A stretch of DNA of 64,000 bases from Prorocentrum cordatum (taxonomy: Eukaryota; Sar; Dinophyceae; Prorocentrales; Prorocentraceae), in NCBI GenBank assembly GCA_963575745.1, contig CAUYUJ010015303.1:1-64000 (forward strand), read 5' to 3'. Shown here piece by piece: positions 19,537 through 30,769 of the stretch. Below the pieces are notes generated by a model, which saw nothing but the letters and a program-made list of their open reading frames with translations, ran no database searches and was not told the DNA's origin. Each line of letters opens with the position of its first letter. The stretch's first letter is position 1. The position numbers and the translations under genes are program-made.

Positions 19537-22500
19537 AGCGGCTTTAACAGAGCCAGGCGCAGAGTTTGGAGAGGCATCACGGTGAATGCCAACAGTTATG
19601 GGACCTTCGAGTCCCTTCTTTCCCGCAGAGACCTTCGGTCGTGCGACTTTGTCGGTGTCCAGGAGACCCACCAGTCGCAGGCCCAGGCTGCTGCGGCGGC
19701 CGCTCAGCTGGGCAAGCTGGGTTGGCACGCCCTCGCGAGGGCCGCTGAAGGCGCTGAGGCCGTGGGATGCCACGGCCACGGGGGCCTCCTGCAGCTCGCG
19801 CCGCGCCACTGGGGCATGGCGCCGTTCGAGCACATCGGGATTGACTCCGGCGAGCTCGTGCCTGGCCGCCTCGCGGTGGTCCACCACGCCGGCCTAGTCC
19901 CGGGCGGCTTCGCGTGGTTCAACGTCTACCTCGTCTGTGGCGAGGGCATGTCCGCCGCCAACGTGGCGCTGCTGGACATCGTGGCCAAGGTTGCCGCCAC
20001 GCTGGGCAAGCCCTTCATCGTTTCGGGCGACTTCAACCTCAGCCCCGCCGATATGCAGCAGAGCAGGCTGGTGCATCAGCTGCAGGCCTGCGTTCTCGCT
20101 CCCAGCATTGGCACCTGCAGGCCCGCCGACAGCGTCTGCGATTACTTCGTGGTCTCGCCGTGCTTCGCAAAGGCCAAGGTCACCACGCTGATGGACTGGC
20201 CTATCTACCCGCACAGGCCCGTGCTGATTGTGATCGACTGCGTGGACGAGCCGCCCATGATGCAGGCCATGTCCACACCCCGGCGCCTCCCGAGGCCATT
20301 GCCACGGGGCTGCTGCTCACGTGACCACGATCCCGCCTGGCAGCAGGCTCGAGCCGCCATCGAGCAGGCCGATACCGTGGACACGGCTTGGAAGGCCTTC
20401 ATCGCGCAGGCCGAAGCCAATGTCCTAGACGCGTGCGGGCTGGAGTCCGAAGCCGACGTGTACGGCGGCAGGCACTTGCAGCCTAAGCTGCGCTGGAAGC
20501 GCGTTGCCCTGCCCGCGCCTCCGCGGATGCCCAGGGTGACAGAGGCGTCCCTGTGGATCAAACGTTGGTCCCTTGCTGCTCGCGAGGCCGTCGATTTTGG
20601 ACGTCCCCTGGCTCGCGAAAGGGGGACCCGAGCACTCGGCCGACTGCAGCGGCAGCAGGAAGCCCCCTGCGTCCTGTGCCAAGCCCTCCAGATCCTCGGC
20701 GGCTTCTTCGGGCTGGTGCAGAGGCACGCGGAGCAGGCCCTCTCGATCATGGGCGCCACGCTTGCCGACCTGAGCGTGCAGCGCGACCTGAGCCGCGCCA
20801 AAGCGAAGTTCGGATCCTGGATCGAGGAGCAGGCGGCGCTCGGATCGGGCGCCCTTCACGCCATTACGAGGGAGCCTATGCCGTGGCAGGCCAGCCCCGT
20901 GGCCTCCGAGCTGCGAGGGCCTGCGGGCAAGATGCAGGCCGTGGAGGCCTTGGTCCGCGAATGGTCGGGCTATTGGCGTGTTGGCATGGCCCACGAGGCC
21001 GTCACCTGGCCAGAGGACCTGGGGCCGCGGCCACCCCGGCCGACAATCGACAAGATGAGGGATGTTTTCCGCTCGTTCCCCGAGCAGACGGGCTCCTCGT
21101 TCGACGCCTTCTGCCCCAGGGACTTCGACGCCATGTCCGACATGGGGGTTGAGGCCCTGGTTGACCTCCTCATGCGCATCGAGGGCGAGTGCCAATGGCC
21201 GTCGTTCATAACCAAACTCGTGTTCATCCCGAAGCGCGAGGGCGGCGTTCGCCCCATCGCGCTCCTGGCGGCTGTGGTGCGCGTCCACGGGCGGCTCCGC
21301 CGCCACGTGGCCGCCGAGTGGGAAGATTGCCACTCGCGCAGCTACTGGTGGGCCGCCAGCGGCAAGAGCTGCGACCGCGCCGTCTGGCAGCAGCAGGCGT
21401 GGTCCGAGTGGGTCCGGGCCCAGCAGAAGCTCCATCCTGACCAAGACTGGAGCTCGGCCACGGTCCTCCTGGACCTTTGGAAGGCTTTCGAACAGTGCCA
21501 GCACCACCATCTGGTGCGGGCCGCCATCGCCTACGGATTCCCCCTCTGGCTCCTGAAGCTCCAACTGCATCTTTACCGCCTGCCCAGGTCCCTCGTGCTA
21601 GAAGGGGCCGCCTCGGACCTGGTCGAGGCCGAGCAGACGGTGCTGGCGGGCGACGCCTTCGCCACCACCTTCCTGAAGGTCCTCCTGATAGGCCCCATGG
21701 ACGCCATCGCCACCGCGGTGGCCACCGTCATGCCCTCCGTCGTCGTCGACGACGTGGTAATGCAGCGGGTTGGCGGAGCGTCGCGCGTGGTGGCCGACCT
21801 CACCAGATGCGTGAAGCTCCTGGTCAAAGCCCTGCGCAGGGTCGACATCTTCGTGGCGGCCAAGAAATCCATGGCGGTCGCCACCACGCCGGCTGTCAGG
21901 AACGCCCTGGAGCGGAACCTCTCCAGCGTGTGCGGGGTCAGGGGCAAGGGCACCGTGCGCAACCTCGGCATCGACCACTCTGAGGGCAAGCGGGCCGTCC
22001 AGGTGGTTAGGAACGACAGGCTGGCGGCCTCCCGCCGCAGGCTAGGCCGGGTGCGCATGCTGCTCGGCAAAAGCACCCGGAGGCGCGCGGCGGCACGCGT
22101 CGCCAAGATGGGCCTGGGGGCCAGCTACACCTACGGCGCCAACGTCACGGGCTTCAACGAGACACAGCTCGACCAGGCTCGGGCGATCGCCTTCAGGTCC
22201 GTGGAGATCCGGCCAGCGGGCAAGTCCCGCACGGCCGCTTTGATGGCCACAGGGCAGTGCTATGACCCCATATTCAAGACGACCATCGCGCCGCTCCACA
22301 CGTTGGCGAGGGCTGTCTGGGAGCAGTGGCTGCCCAGGCATGTGCTGGAGTTGGCCTTCTCCATTGCGGCCGACTCAGTTTCCACGTGGGCGCAGGTGAC
22401 GGGGCCTTTGGGCGCTGCGTACATGACGCTGAAGCGCGTGGGATGGTCGGCCTCCACGCTGACCGATTGGATGCAGCACGACGGCGCCGCCTACGACATC

Positions 22501-22975
22501 GACGCTTTCTCCCCTTGGTACCTGAAGCGCGCCCTGGAGCGCAGCTGCGAGGCCTGGCAAGTGTCGCAGATCTCCAAGCACTTCCCTTGGGTCTCGGGCT
22601 CCATCTTTGGAGGCCAGGTGCGCAGGTGGATCAACTCTGGTAAGGGCTCTTCGGACAAAGCGAGATGGTGGCCCGCGCTATCCTGGCAGCAACGGGGCTA
22701 CATCCGCTCGGTCTTCGTCAACGGCCAGTGGACCAATGCCCGCAAGTACCACAACGTGCCCTCTTACGCTGATTCGCCCTTCTGCTCGGCGTGCCCGTCA
22801 GAGGAGGGATCCCTGTGGCATCGCCACACGGGTTGTGCCGGACAATGGGGCGGCCTGGAGCTGCCAGCGGCGATGCGCTTGCTCAAAAGGCACAGCAACA
22901 ATGAGGTGATCCAGGCGCTCGTCGAAAGGCTCACCTTCAGCGTCCCCAGCACCAGCTGGCGCCCCCTGCAGGGGG
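19537..22975 (+). pseudogene. LINE 2 endonuclease-reverse transcriptase
   Basis: The frame is open from 19255, but similarity starts near 19540 (RRVWRGITVNANS); the upstream part is translated satellite. Endonuclease motifs are VGVQETH, VSGDFNLSP (20025-20050) and a C-terminal SVCDYFVV, with YPHRPVLI replacing the usual SDH. The RT shows KLVFIPKREGGVRPIALL (near 21215), VLLDLWKAFEQ (motif A, near 21465), a long motif B region and VVDD at 21742-21753 (catalytic box). A CxxC-HxxxxC finger (CSACPSEEGSLWHRHTGC) near 22785 follows. The frame loses sense at the G5 run 22971-22975, where one base is missing relative to the RNase H frame. It copies element RNA at the nicked target. Confidence 0.87.
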
Positions 22976-24413
22976 CCTGTTCGACCACGTTGTCTGGTGC
23001 TACGGTACCTCGGGCGACCCGTTCTACAGCGGCGACCTCTTCGTGGACGGCACCTGCTTCGAGGCCTCGGGCAACGGCGGCACCGTCTCGGGGTGCGCGG
23101 TCATCAGGCTCCCCGAGAGCCGTGGCGGTGCTGACCCAGGGCCGCGTTCGACGATCAAGGCCATTGGATCCCCTCTGATCGGGAGTTGGCAGTCCATCGA
23201 CGGTGCGGAGCTCTTCGCCATCGCGCTCGCTCTGAGGCACACTATCCCGCCTCTGGCCATATACAGCGATTCGTCGTACGTCGTGGACGGGCTGCTCGTT
23301 CGCGGGCGCGCCGCGACCACGGCGGCCTCGGCGTCGTGGGCACACCTGTGGCGAGAGGTTTGGCGACTAATAGACGACGTGGGCGGCATCAATTCGCGGG
23401 GCCTCCAGATCTTCAAGATCAAAGGGCACGCGACCCTGCTGCACGTGCACCGCGGGCACCTTACGGCCTACCAGCGCCGCGGCAACATAGAGGCCGACAG
23501 GTGGGCACAGAAGGTTACGCATCCCTGGAGACTGCCCGCGGCGGACCGGCAGCGCCTGCTGAACGCCAGCACCATGCTCGACGGAGTGGCCCGATGGATT
23601 GGCCAAGCTGGCGCCGCCGCGGCCAGTGCGAGAGAGGACATAACCATCGGAGTGCGGAAAAAAGCGACTCCAAAGCAGGGGCTCACGCTCACGCAGCATA
23701 GCCTTGTACAGTTGGCCTCTGGTGTGATGCACTGCCCTGTGTGCCTCCGCTCTGCCCGCACTCCCGAGGCAAAAAGGGTTTTGTTTTACTCGAAGTGTGT
23801 TCCGAGGTGCGCCGCCTCAGGGGCTAAAAGACCCGCAGCATCGTCGGCTGCTGCTGCTCTTGCCCTGTCAGCCGCCGCTGCCTGCGCCGCGGCCGCATCG
23901 AGCAGCGAGAGCGGCTCCTCTGGAATAGCTGACGGGCGTGATGGCGAAGGGCGAAAGGAGCCCGCCACCCCGCGAGCCGCCGCCCGCAGCCGCAGCCCGC
24001 CTGCTGCGCCCGTCCCGCAGGCGCCGCCGCCTGCCTCATCTGCAGGTCCTGCTCCCTCCTCCGCTGGCGGATCCAGCCGCGTCGAGCCCCTTGTGGAGGA
24101 ACCTGGGCCAGGCGCCATGGCTCCGAGGGCCGTGGTTGGGAGCGTCGGCGACGCGAGGACCGCCGCCGCCCCTGCCCCTCCCCCTCCGCCCCCTGGCCCC
24201 GACGGCGGCCATGTGATTCAGTGCGTGAACGGCTACCGCGTGTGCCGTCGTTGCTGTCTCTTCGCTCGCGAGGTCTTCGGAGCCGTCCGCGGCCTCGGGG
24301 ACGATTGTCTCGGGCCTGTCGGTGGGGCCGCCGGCCGTGAGCGCAACCGCCGCGCCAACAATATTCGCGCGGGCTGGCATCCCACGAAGAAGGGTGTCCG
24401 TCTACCGCAATGA
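22976..24413 (+). pseudogene. LINE 2 RNase H domain and C-terminal tail
   Basis: After the frameshift the frame continues LFDHVVWCYGTSG and then a type I RNase H: LFVDGT (first Asp, near 23035), DGAELFAIALAL (Glu, near 23200), IYSDSSYVVDG (Asp, near 23260), FKIKGHAT and RGNIEADRWA (last Asp, near 23490). The domain would remove RNA from the cDNA hybrid. A long Ala/Pro/Ser-rich linker follows, then a small Cys cluster (VIQCVNGYRVCRRCC, near 24215), ending at a stop at 24411-24413. All catalytic positions are present; only the frame is broken from the RT. Confidence 0.85.
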
Positions 24414-24572
24414 CTGCGGCCCCAGCCGCCGCTCCTTGGGCGTGCTCGAGGGGCCGACTGCGCCACCGCCTTTCTTGTGATTATCTTGTATAATCTTCGG
24501 GGTTGAGTATTCTCGAATATTCTTGCCGCCGCAGTCCAACAGCTTGCGCAGCGCAAGCCGGGTCCCAGGTAA

Positions 24573-24580
24573 AAAACACA

Positions 24581-24630
<50 letters not shown>

Positions 24631-26110
24631 GCATCCCACTACCCACCAGCCAACGCGCCCCCTCCGCCCCGACTCCTATATTTCGGCACGCCCCCACCCC
24701 CCCACCCCCCGCGCGCCCCCTCCGCCCCGACTCCTTTTTGTCGGCACGGCACACCCCTCCGCCCCGATCCCTTTATTTCGGCACGGCACACCCCCTTCCG
24801 CATCTCCCCAACCCACCAGCCAGCGCGCCCTCCGCCCCGACCCGATTATTTCGGCACGGCACACACCTCTCTGCCCCGACGCCTTTCTTGTGGCACGGCA
24901 CACCCCCTCCACATCCCCCCACCCACCCGCCAGCCAGCGCGCCCCTCCGCTCCGACCACTTTATTTCGGCACGGCACACCCCTCCGCCCCGACCACTTTA
25001 TTTCGGCACGGCGCGCCCCTCCGCTCCGACCACTTTATTTCGGCACGGCACACCCCTCCGCCCCGACCACTTTATTTCGGCACGGCACCCCCCCTGCGCA
25101 TCCCTCCCACCCACCAGCGCAGTGCGCCCCCCCGCCCCGAACCCTTTATTTCGGCGCGCCCCCCACCCCTGCATCCCCCCACCCACCAGCCAGCGAAACC
25201 CTTCGCCCGACCCTTTTGCTTCGACACGCCCCCCCCGCGCGCCCTTTCCGCCCCGACCCCTTCATTTCGCAACGGCACACCCCCATCCGCATCCCCCCCC
25301 CCCGCCCACCAGCCAGCGTCCGCCTCCGCCCCGACCCCTTTATTGTCCGGCCGGCAACACCCATCCGCACACGAGCGCCTTTTATGCGGCACGGCACACC
25401 CCCCTCCCGTCAGTCCCCCCTCCATCTCCACCAGCCTTCCGCCAGGGCATCCCCCCCGGCGTCCGCCCGCCGAGCCTGTGCATAGCTGTGGTCGGTGTTC
25501 TTCGGCACAGCCCCCCCTTATCCGCCCACGCATAAATCCCCCCCACCTTTTCGGCCCAGCCGCCGTGTCAGGGAGCTCGTCCGGGGGCTGTGGTCTTGTT
25601 CGTTGTGAGTGTGCCCCCTCGACGGCCCGCTTTGACCCCTTTATGTCTCGGCACGGCCCCGACTCCCTCCCCGCGCGCCCCGCGCGCTCCCTCCGCATCC
25701 CCCCCACCCACCAGCCAGCGCGCCTCTCCGCCCCGACCCCTTTGTTACGCCCCCCCACCCCACCCAGCCACCCACTCACAAGCCAGCGCGCCCCTCCGCG
25801 CCGACCACTTTGTAATTTTGGCACGGCACACGCATCCGACCCGACTCCTTTATTTTGGCGCGGCACCGCCCACTCCGCCCCCTCCGCGCGCGCCCCCTCC
25901 GCACCCCCCCCCACCCACCAGCCAGCGCGGCGCCCCTGCACCGCCCCGAGCCCTTTTTGGTGTTTTGACGCTGGCACCGCCCCGGAAGAGCGTGACCCAT
26001 CATCTCGGCACGCCACCGCCCCCCCACCCCGAGCGCGCCCCCCGCATCCCCCATCCACCAGCCAACGCGCCCCATCCGCCCCGACACCCCCATCCCGAGC
26101 GCCCCCTCCA
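24573..26110. repeat. (CA)n run and 37-bp-type satellite, right of LINE 2
   Basis: A (CA)n run at about 24573-24628 is followed by about 1.45 kb of the satellite. From 24940 to 25090 the unit is a clean 37-mer built from CTTTATTTCGGCACGGCACA and CCCCTCCGCCCCGACCA. Elsewhere longer units include CATCCCCCCACCCACCAGCC. Divergence increases towards 26110. All open frames (Pro/His/Arg-rich) are repeat translations. Confidence 0.93.
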
Positions 26111-27060
26111 TCACCACATTCTCCAGCAAGCGCGCCCCCTCCGCCTCCTCCCCCTTCCTTTCTGTGCAAGAGTCATGGCGCGCGTGCCACTTGTTCCCCT
26201 GCAAATGGTCCGCAAGCCCCACGAATCGTGACCGTTTTCAGGAAGAGTTGTCGGGGGCGCGCAAACATGGATTAGCGATCCATGGATTTGGCGCGCGGTC
26301 GCCAAATCCATGGATCGGGAGAGGTGCCCTCCCCAAAAGGCGGCCGCTGCCGCCTCGCTCGGCGGCAGGAATCAGCGATTTGGGAAGCGGGACCCGTCGC
26401 TAATCCACCCCCCCTTGATCCATGTTTGCGATCGCCTGACGATGGTCCGCAAACCCCACGAATCGTGACCGTCTTCAGGAAAAGTTGCCACCCGACACGG
26501 TGCGCGGGGGCGGGCTCAGCGGGCGCGGCGCGCTCATCTCGGGCCGGGCGAAAGGGGGGGATAGCACAGGGGGCGGGGGGGGGGAGAATCAGCTCACGTG
26601 GCTGATTTTCTTCCCGGCGCTGGGAGGCGCCGGGAGGCGCCCGTGTATCGAGGAATGGGCCTGGCGGCGGGGCCGAAACCAGCTGCATGCAGCAGATTTC
26701 GTACCCCCCCCCCTCCCTAGACAAACCTCCCTTCAGCAAACCTCCCCTTAGCGAAAACGACCTGGGACCGAAATCGACGCACCTGGACCCGCAAAAATGA
26801 CGGGCGCGACGCCCTCTCGCGAACCGAAAACAAAACGGCCAATTCCTTAATCGACGTGTCAGGGTAGAGGGTCGATCCACCTCCGATATCCCCCCCTTTT
26901 CGTTCGGCGCGCTCATCCCCGAGGCTGCGTGGGCCGACCCGCTCGATACCCACGCGGCTGGGATGGTGCGGCGGGAGGTCGCCAGGGTCGGAGGGCGGGG
27001 ACCACGCGGCGGGCCACGTGAGCGAGAGATCTACCCCCAGACATGATCGCGTCGTAAAAA
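26111..27060. other. No gene; direct repeat pair and family D repeat
   Basis: A phrase of about 45 bp (ATGGTCCGCAA, CCCCACGAATCGTGACCGT, TTCAGGAA) occurs at 26207 and again at 26441 in the same orientation. Between them lie inverted pieces around GGATTTGGCGCGCGGTCGCC. The family D repeat is at 26720-26870. Confidence 0.6.
26720..26870. repeat. Family D dispersed repeat (copy 2)
   Basis: Collinear with 15995-16165: TAGCGAAAACGA, GACGGGCGCGACGCCCTCTC, GAACCGAAAAC and TAATCGACGTGTCAGGGTAG. Noncoding. Confidence 0.75.
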
Positions 27061-27069
27061 GTCAGACGG

Positions 27070-27808
27070 TCAGGGCTTCATTTTTTTCTCGGCCCCTGGG
27101 GGCCCTCGCCGGCCCCCGGCAACGTCAAAAAACGACTCAGGATGAAAAACGGGCCCCGGGGAATGGGTCGGGACTTCTGGGGACGCCGTACTGAAAAAAA
27201 CAGGACGTCGCATGTCTGGCCTGCGTGAGCCCGAAGGCGTGCTCCAGTACGTCGCAGCGCTGACGTAAGTCATGGAGAGCCTCTGGTGGGAGGCTATGCA
27301 AAAAAAGGAGGGAGACATAATGCGGCGCTTTGCGGCAGTGAAGGTAGGATCGAGATAGAGAATGGCGTGATCGGAGAGGCGCTGACGCCACAGTTCGCGG
27401 ACCTTGTAATTGGCCGCTGCGTGCGAGGTGACGGCAGCATGGTCGATTTGGGACTCGCCCCGATGCCCAGAGCGGATGGGGCCGTCGCAAGCAATGGTAG
27501 CTGCACCGTGCTGTCGTACGTATTGCAGCCAGCAGGCAGAGTCCTCGTCCTCACCCTCACGCGGGTCTGTAAGCTGCATGTTGAGGCCTCCTTCCCAAAG
27601 GGGAAGGCCGCCCGCCGGAGGAATCCAGGCGGAATCCAGGGCTCGGAACACCTCGGCCCTGCGTCCGGGTAGGAGGCAGACGCAGGCGAAAAGCATGGGC
27701 TCCCCACCCCACTAAACTACCGGAAACGAGGACGTGGCTGGTGACTAGCTCGGTGGCGTGGGCTTCGTCGGGAATGGCAGGCAGAGCGTCCGCCACGCCG
27801 CCAGCCAA
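27070..27808 (-). pseudogene. LINE endonuclease (EEP) fragment
   Basis: Two overlapping minus frames give the C-terminal half of an EEP domain. LPPGRRAEVFRALDSAW, then LWEGGLNMQ (a changed GDLN motif, near 27590), SQIDHAAVT and the terminal LSDHAILYLD (near 27370). Similarity fades at both ends and no RT is found downstream, so this is an isolated fragment. The family differs in detail from the other LINEs in the window. Confidence 0.7.
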
Positions 27809-27844
27809 GCCGTGTCGCTCGGTGTGCTGCGCAGGAGAATGGGG

Positions 27845-27916
27845 CGGGGGGGGGAGGAGGAAGAGGAGGAGGAGGAGGAGGAGGAGGAGGACGAGGAGGA
27901 GGAGGAGGAGGAGGAA
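27845..27916. repeat. (GGA)n microsatellite
   Basis: A near-pure GGA run, producing the poly-Glu and poly-Ser frames here. Confidence 0.95.
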
Positions 27917-28257
27917 GCCACCGGACGTTCCAGGAAGCCGCTGTTGGCAGGGCGCCCCTGGCCCACCCCCGAAGACGAGGGGCTAGGTGCGGCCACCGCC
28001 CGACACCTGGGAGCTCCCCCCGGGTCGCCTCCGGCGGGAGAGGGCGGCCGTGGAGGAGGGCTCAGAGAGCAGCGGCGGTGGAAAGAACTCCCCTTCGTGG
28101 AGGGCGAGGCGGTGACCGCAGGAGAGGTGCCTCCGCCTCGGCGGACGCACGGTGCGAGGCGGTGAGAAGTCCTCTCTGCGGAGGGCGAGGTGGAGACAGC
28201 GAGAGAGCTGTCTCCACCCATCGGACGCACGTCGCGGGACCCAGGATGGCCAGGATG

Positions 28258-30210
28258 GTTTCGCGACAAGCAGCTTCACGACAAGGAAGAGACAGATTCA
28301 CGACAAGCAAACCCACGTTCGCCGCCCACTTTCGCCGCCCACTTTCGCCGCCCACTTTCGCCGCCCACTTTCGCCGCCCACGTTCGGCGCCCACTTTCGG
28401 CGCCCACTTTCGCCGCCCACTTTCGCCGCCCACTTTCGCCGCCCACTTTCGGCGGCCGCTTCTGCCGCCCACTTTCGGCGCCCACTTTCGCCGCCCACTT
28501 TCGGCGCCCACTTTCGCCGCCCACTTTCGCCGCCCACTTTCGGCGCCCGCTTCCGCCGCCCACTTTCGGCGCCCACTTTCGCCGCCCACTTTCGCCGCCC
28601 ACTTTCGCCGCCCACTTTCGCCGCCCACTTTCGCCGCCCGCTTTCGCCGCCCACTTTCGCCGCCCACTTTCGGCGCCCGCTTCTGCCGCCCAGTTTCGGC
28701 GCCCACTTCCGCCGCCCACTGTCGGCGCCCACTTTCGGCGCCCACTTTCGGCGCCCACTTTCGCCGCCCACTTTCGCCGCCCACTTTCGCCGCCCACTTT
28801 CGGCGCCCACTGTCGCCGCCCACTTTCGGCGCCCACTTTCGCCGCCCACTTTCGGCGCCCACTTTCGCCGCCCGCTTTCGCCGCCCACTTTCGGCGCCCT
28901 CTTTCGGCGCCCACTTCGCGCCCACTTTCGCGCCACTTCGCCGCCCCACTTTCGCCGTCCCACGTTCGCCGCCCCACGCTCCGCCGCTCACTTTCGCCGC
29001 CCACTTTCGCCGCCCACTTTCGCCGCCCACGTTCGCCGCCCACGCTCCGCCTCCCACTTTCGCCTCCCACTTTCGCCGCCCACTTTCGCCGCCCACTTTC
29101 GCAGCCCACTTTCGGCGCCCACTTTCGGCGCCCACTTTCGCCGCCCACTTTCGCCGCCTACTTTCGCCGCCCACTTTCCCACTTTCGCCGCCCACTTTCG
29201 CCGCCCACTTTCGCCGCCCACTTTCGCCGCCCACTTTCGGCGCCCACTTTCGCCGCCCATTTTCGGCGCCCACTTTCGGCGCCCACTTTCGGCGCTCACG
29301 TTCGGCGCTCACTTTCGGCGCTCACTTTCGCCGCCCACTTTCGGCGCCGAAAGTGGGCGGCGAAAGTGGGCGCCGAACGTGGGCGACGCACGTGGGCGGC
29401 GAAAGTCGGCGGCGAACGTAGGCGGCGAACGTGGGCGGCGAAAGTGGGCGGCGAATGTGGGCGGCGAAGGCGAACTTGGGCGGCGAAAGTGGGCGGCGAA
29501 AGTGGGCGGCGAAAGTGGGCGGCGAAAGTGGGCGCCGAAAGTGGGCGGCGAAAGTGGGCGCCGGAAGTGGGCGGCGAAAGTGGACGCCGAACGTGGGCGG
29601 CGAAAGTGGGCGCCGAAAGTGGGCGGCGAAAGTGGGCGCCGAAAGTGGGCGGCGAAAGTGGGCGGCGAAAGTGGGCGGCGAAAGTGGGCGCCGAAAGTGG
29701 GCGGCGAAAGTGGGCGTCGAAAGTTGGCGCCGAAAGTGGGCGGCAGAAGCGGGCGCCGAAAGTGGGCGGCGAAAGTGGCGGCGAAAGTGGCGCGAAGTGG
29801 GCGGCGAAAGTGGGCCGGCGAAAGTGGGCGGCAGTAAATGGCGCCGAAGTGGGCGGGCGAAAGGGGGCGCGAACACGTGCGGCGAAAGGGGGCGCCGAAC
29901 GTGGGCGGCGAAAGTGGGCGGCGAAAGTGGGCGCCGAAAGTGGGCGGCGAAAGTGGGCGCCGAAAGTGGGCGCCGAACGTGGGCGCCGAAAGTGGGCGCC
30001 GAAAGTGGGCGCCGAAAGTGGGCGCCGAACGTGGGCGCCGAAAGTGGGCGCCGAAAGTGGGCGACGAAAGTGGGCGCCGAAAGTGGGCGGCGAAAGTAGG
30101 CGCCGAAAGTGGGCGCCGAAAGTGGGCGCCGAAAATGCTTGTCGTGAATAAGCCGTGCCTTGTCGTGTGTCAGTTTTCTCTTGTCGTGTTTCAGTGTTCC
30201 TAGTCGTGAG
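28258..30210. mobile_element. Foldback-like element: 13-bp repeat array in head-to-head inversion
   Basis: From 28316 to 29345 the plus strand is about 79 copies of the 13-mer CGCCGCCCACTTT (with CGGCGCCCACTTT as main variant). From 29346 to 30131 it is about 60 copies of the reverse complement. The switch is seamless: TTTCGGCGCCGAAA is centred at 29345/29346 and the pairing extends outward. The sequence next to the array is also inverted: ATTCACGACAAGCA at 28296-28309 and its complement at 30136-30149, with further CACGACAAG copies beyond on each side. Long Arg/Lys/Gly/Glu or Arg/Pro/Ser/Ala frames on both strands are repeat translations. Foldback transposons have such long, internally repetitive inverted ends; no transposase is present. 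Confidence 0.8.
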
Positions 30211-30435
30211 AACACCCGAGCTTTGGACCCAGGCCGCTGGGGAGGGGGGGTGCGGCACAGTGTCGACAGGAGCGGGTCCCCCTGTCGTGCCATCGGGGGC
30301 GCGTCCCTAGGACGGCACTGGGGCGAGGTAGGCCCCTGGCGCCTTGCGCGGAGCATTGCGGCCACGCGAGCGGCAGCTCGGCGTAGAAACACACACACAC
30401 ACACACACACATACACACACGCACGCACGCACACA

Positions 30436-30478
<43 letters not shown>

Positions 30479-30769
30479 GCGCACCATCATCACCATCACC
30501 ATCATCATCACCGGCACCATCGAGAAAAGGGCACGCGCCGTGCTTCTCCTCACGCCGCCTGGACGTCGGGGGAGCTCGCGCCGCTTCTTCGAGCAGCAGG
30601 GGCAGGGCAGCACACCTGACCAGACCCAGACCCCCCGACGGTCGTGGCCCTGCTGAAAGACGTGGGCCCCTGGAGTTTTCGGGCCCGACTCCCCCAAGAG
30701 TTGGCAGGCCTGTCGTCTTGCATGCCGCCTTACTGGCCGCCCGAGAAGCCTGGAAGCGTGTCCATCCTC
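30211..30769. repeat. (CA)n, (GCAC)n and CAT repeats with unannotated flanks
   Basis: CA covers 30388-30420, GCAC/CGCA 30421-30484 and CATCAC 30485-30515. The rest of the interval shows no domain. Confidence 0.85.

Larger units (their letters stand above)
19505..24640 (+). mobile_element. LINE 2, 5'-truncated, embedded in a satellite, (CA)n tail
   Basis: The element encodes endonuclease, reverse transcriptase, a zinc finger and RNase H, in that order. It lacks any ORF1, so it is 5'-truncated or belongs to a type without one. The coding region ends at 24413. After a short 3' untranslated part a (CA)n run (about 24573-24628) is followed directly by the satellite that also precedes the element. 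A simple-repeat tail instead of poly(A) occurs in several LINE clades. The left boundary is approximate. Confidence 0.8.

Noticed and set aside
22971-22975. Programmed -1 frameshift between RT and RNase H of LINE 2
   Set aside because: A G5 run alone is not a standard slippery heptamer and no convincing downstream pseudoknot was seen; a one-base deletion is simpler.
24940-25090. Satellite core TTTATTTCGGCACGG resembles the degenerate leader of LINE 3 (TTTCGGCACG)
   Set aside because: Only about ten bases are shared, and the satellite matches the true leader at about half the positions. Without intermediates the link is speculation.
28316-30131. Long Arg/Lys/Gly-rich and Arg/Pro/Ser-rich open frames up to 650 residues
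   Set aside because: A 13-bp unit without stops in several phases keeps frames open on both strands. The proteins are pure repeat translation.
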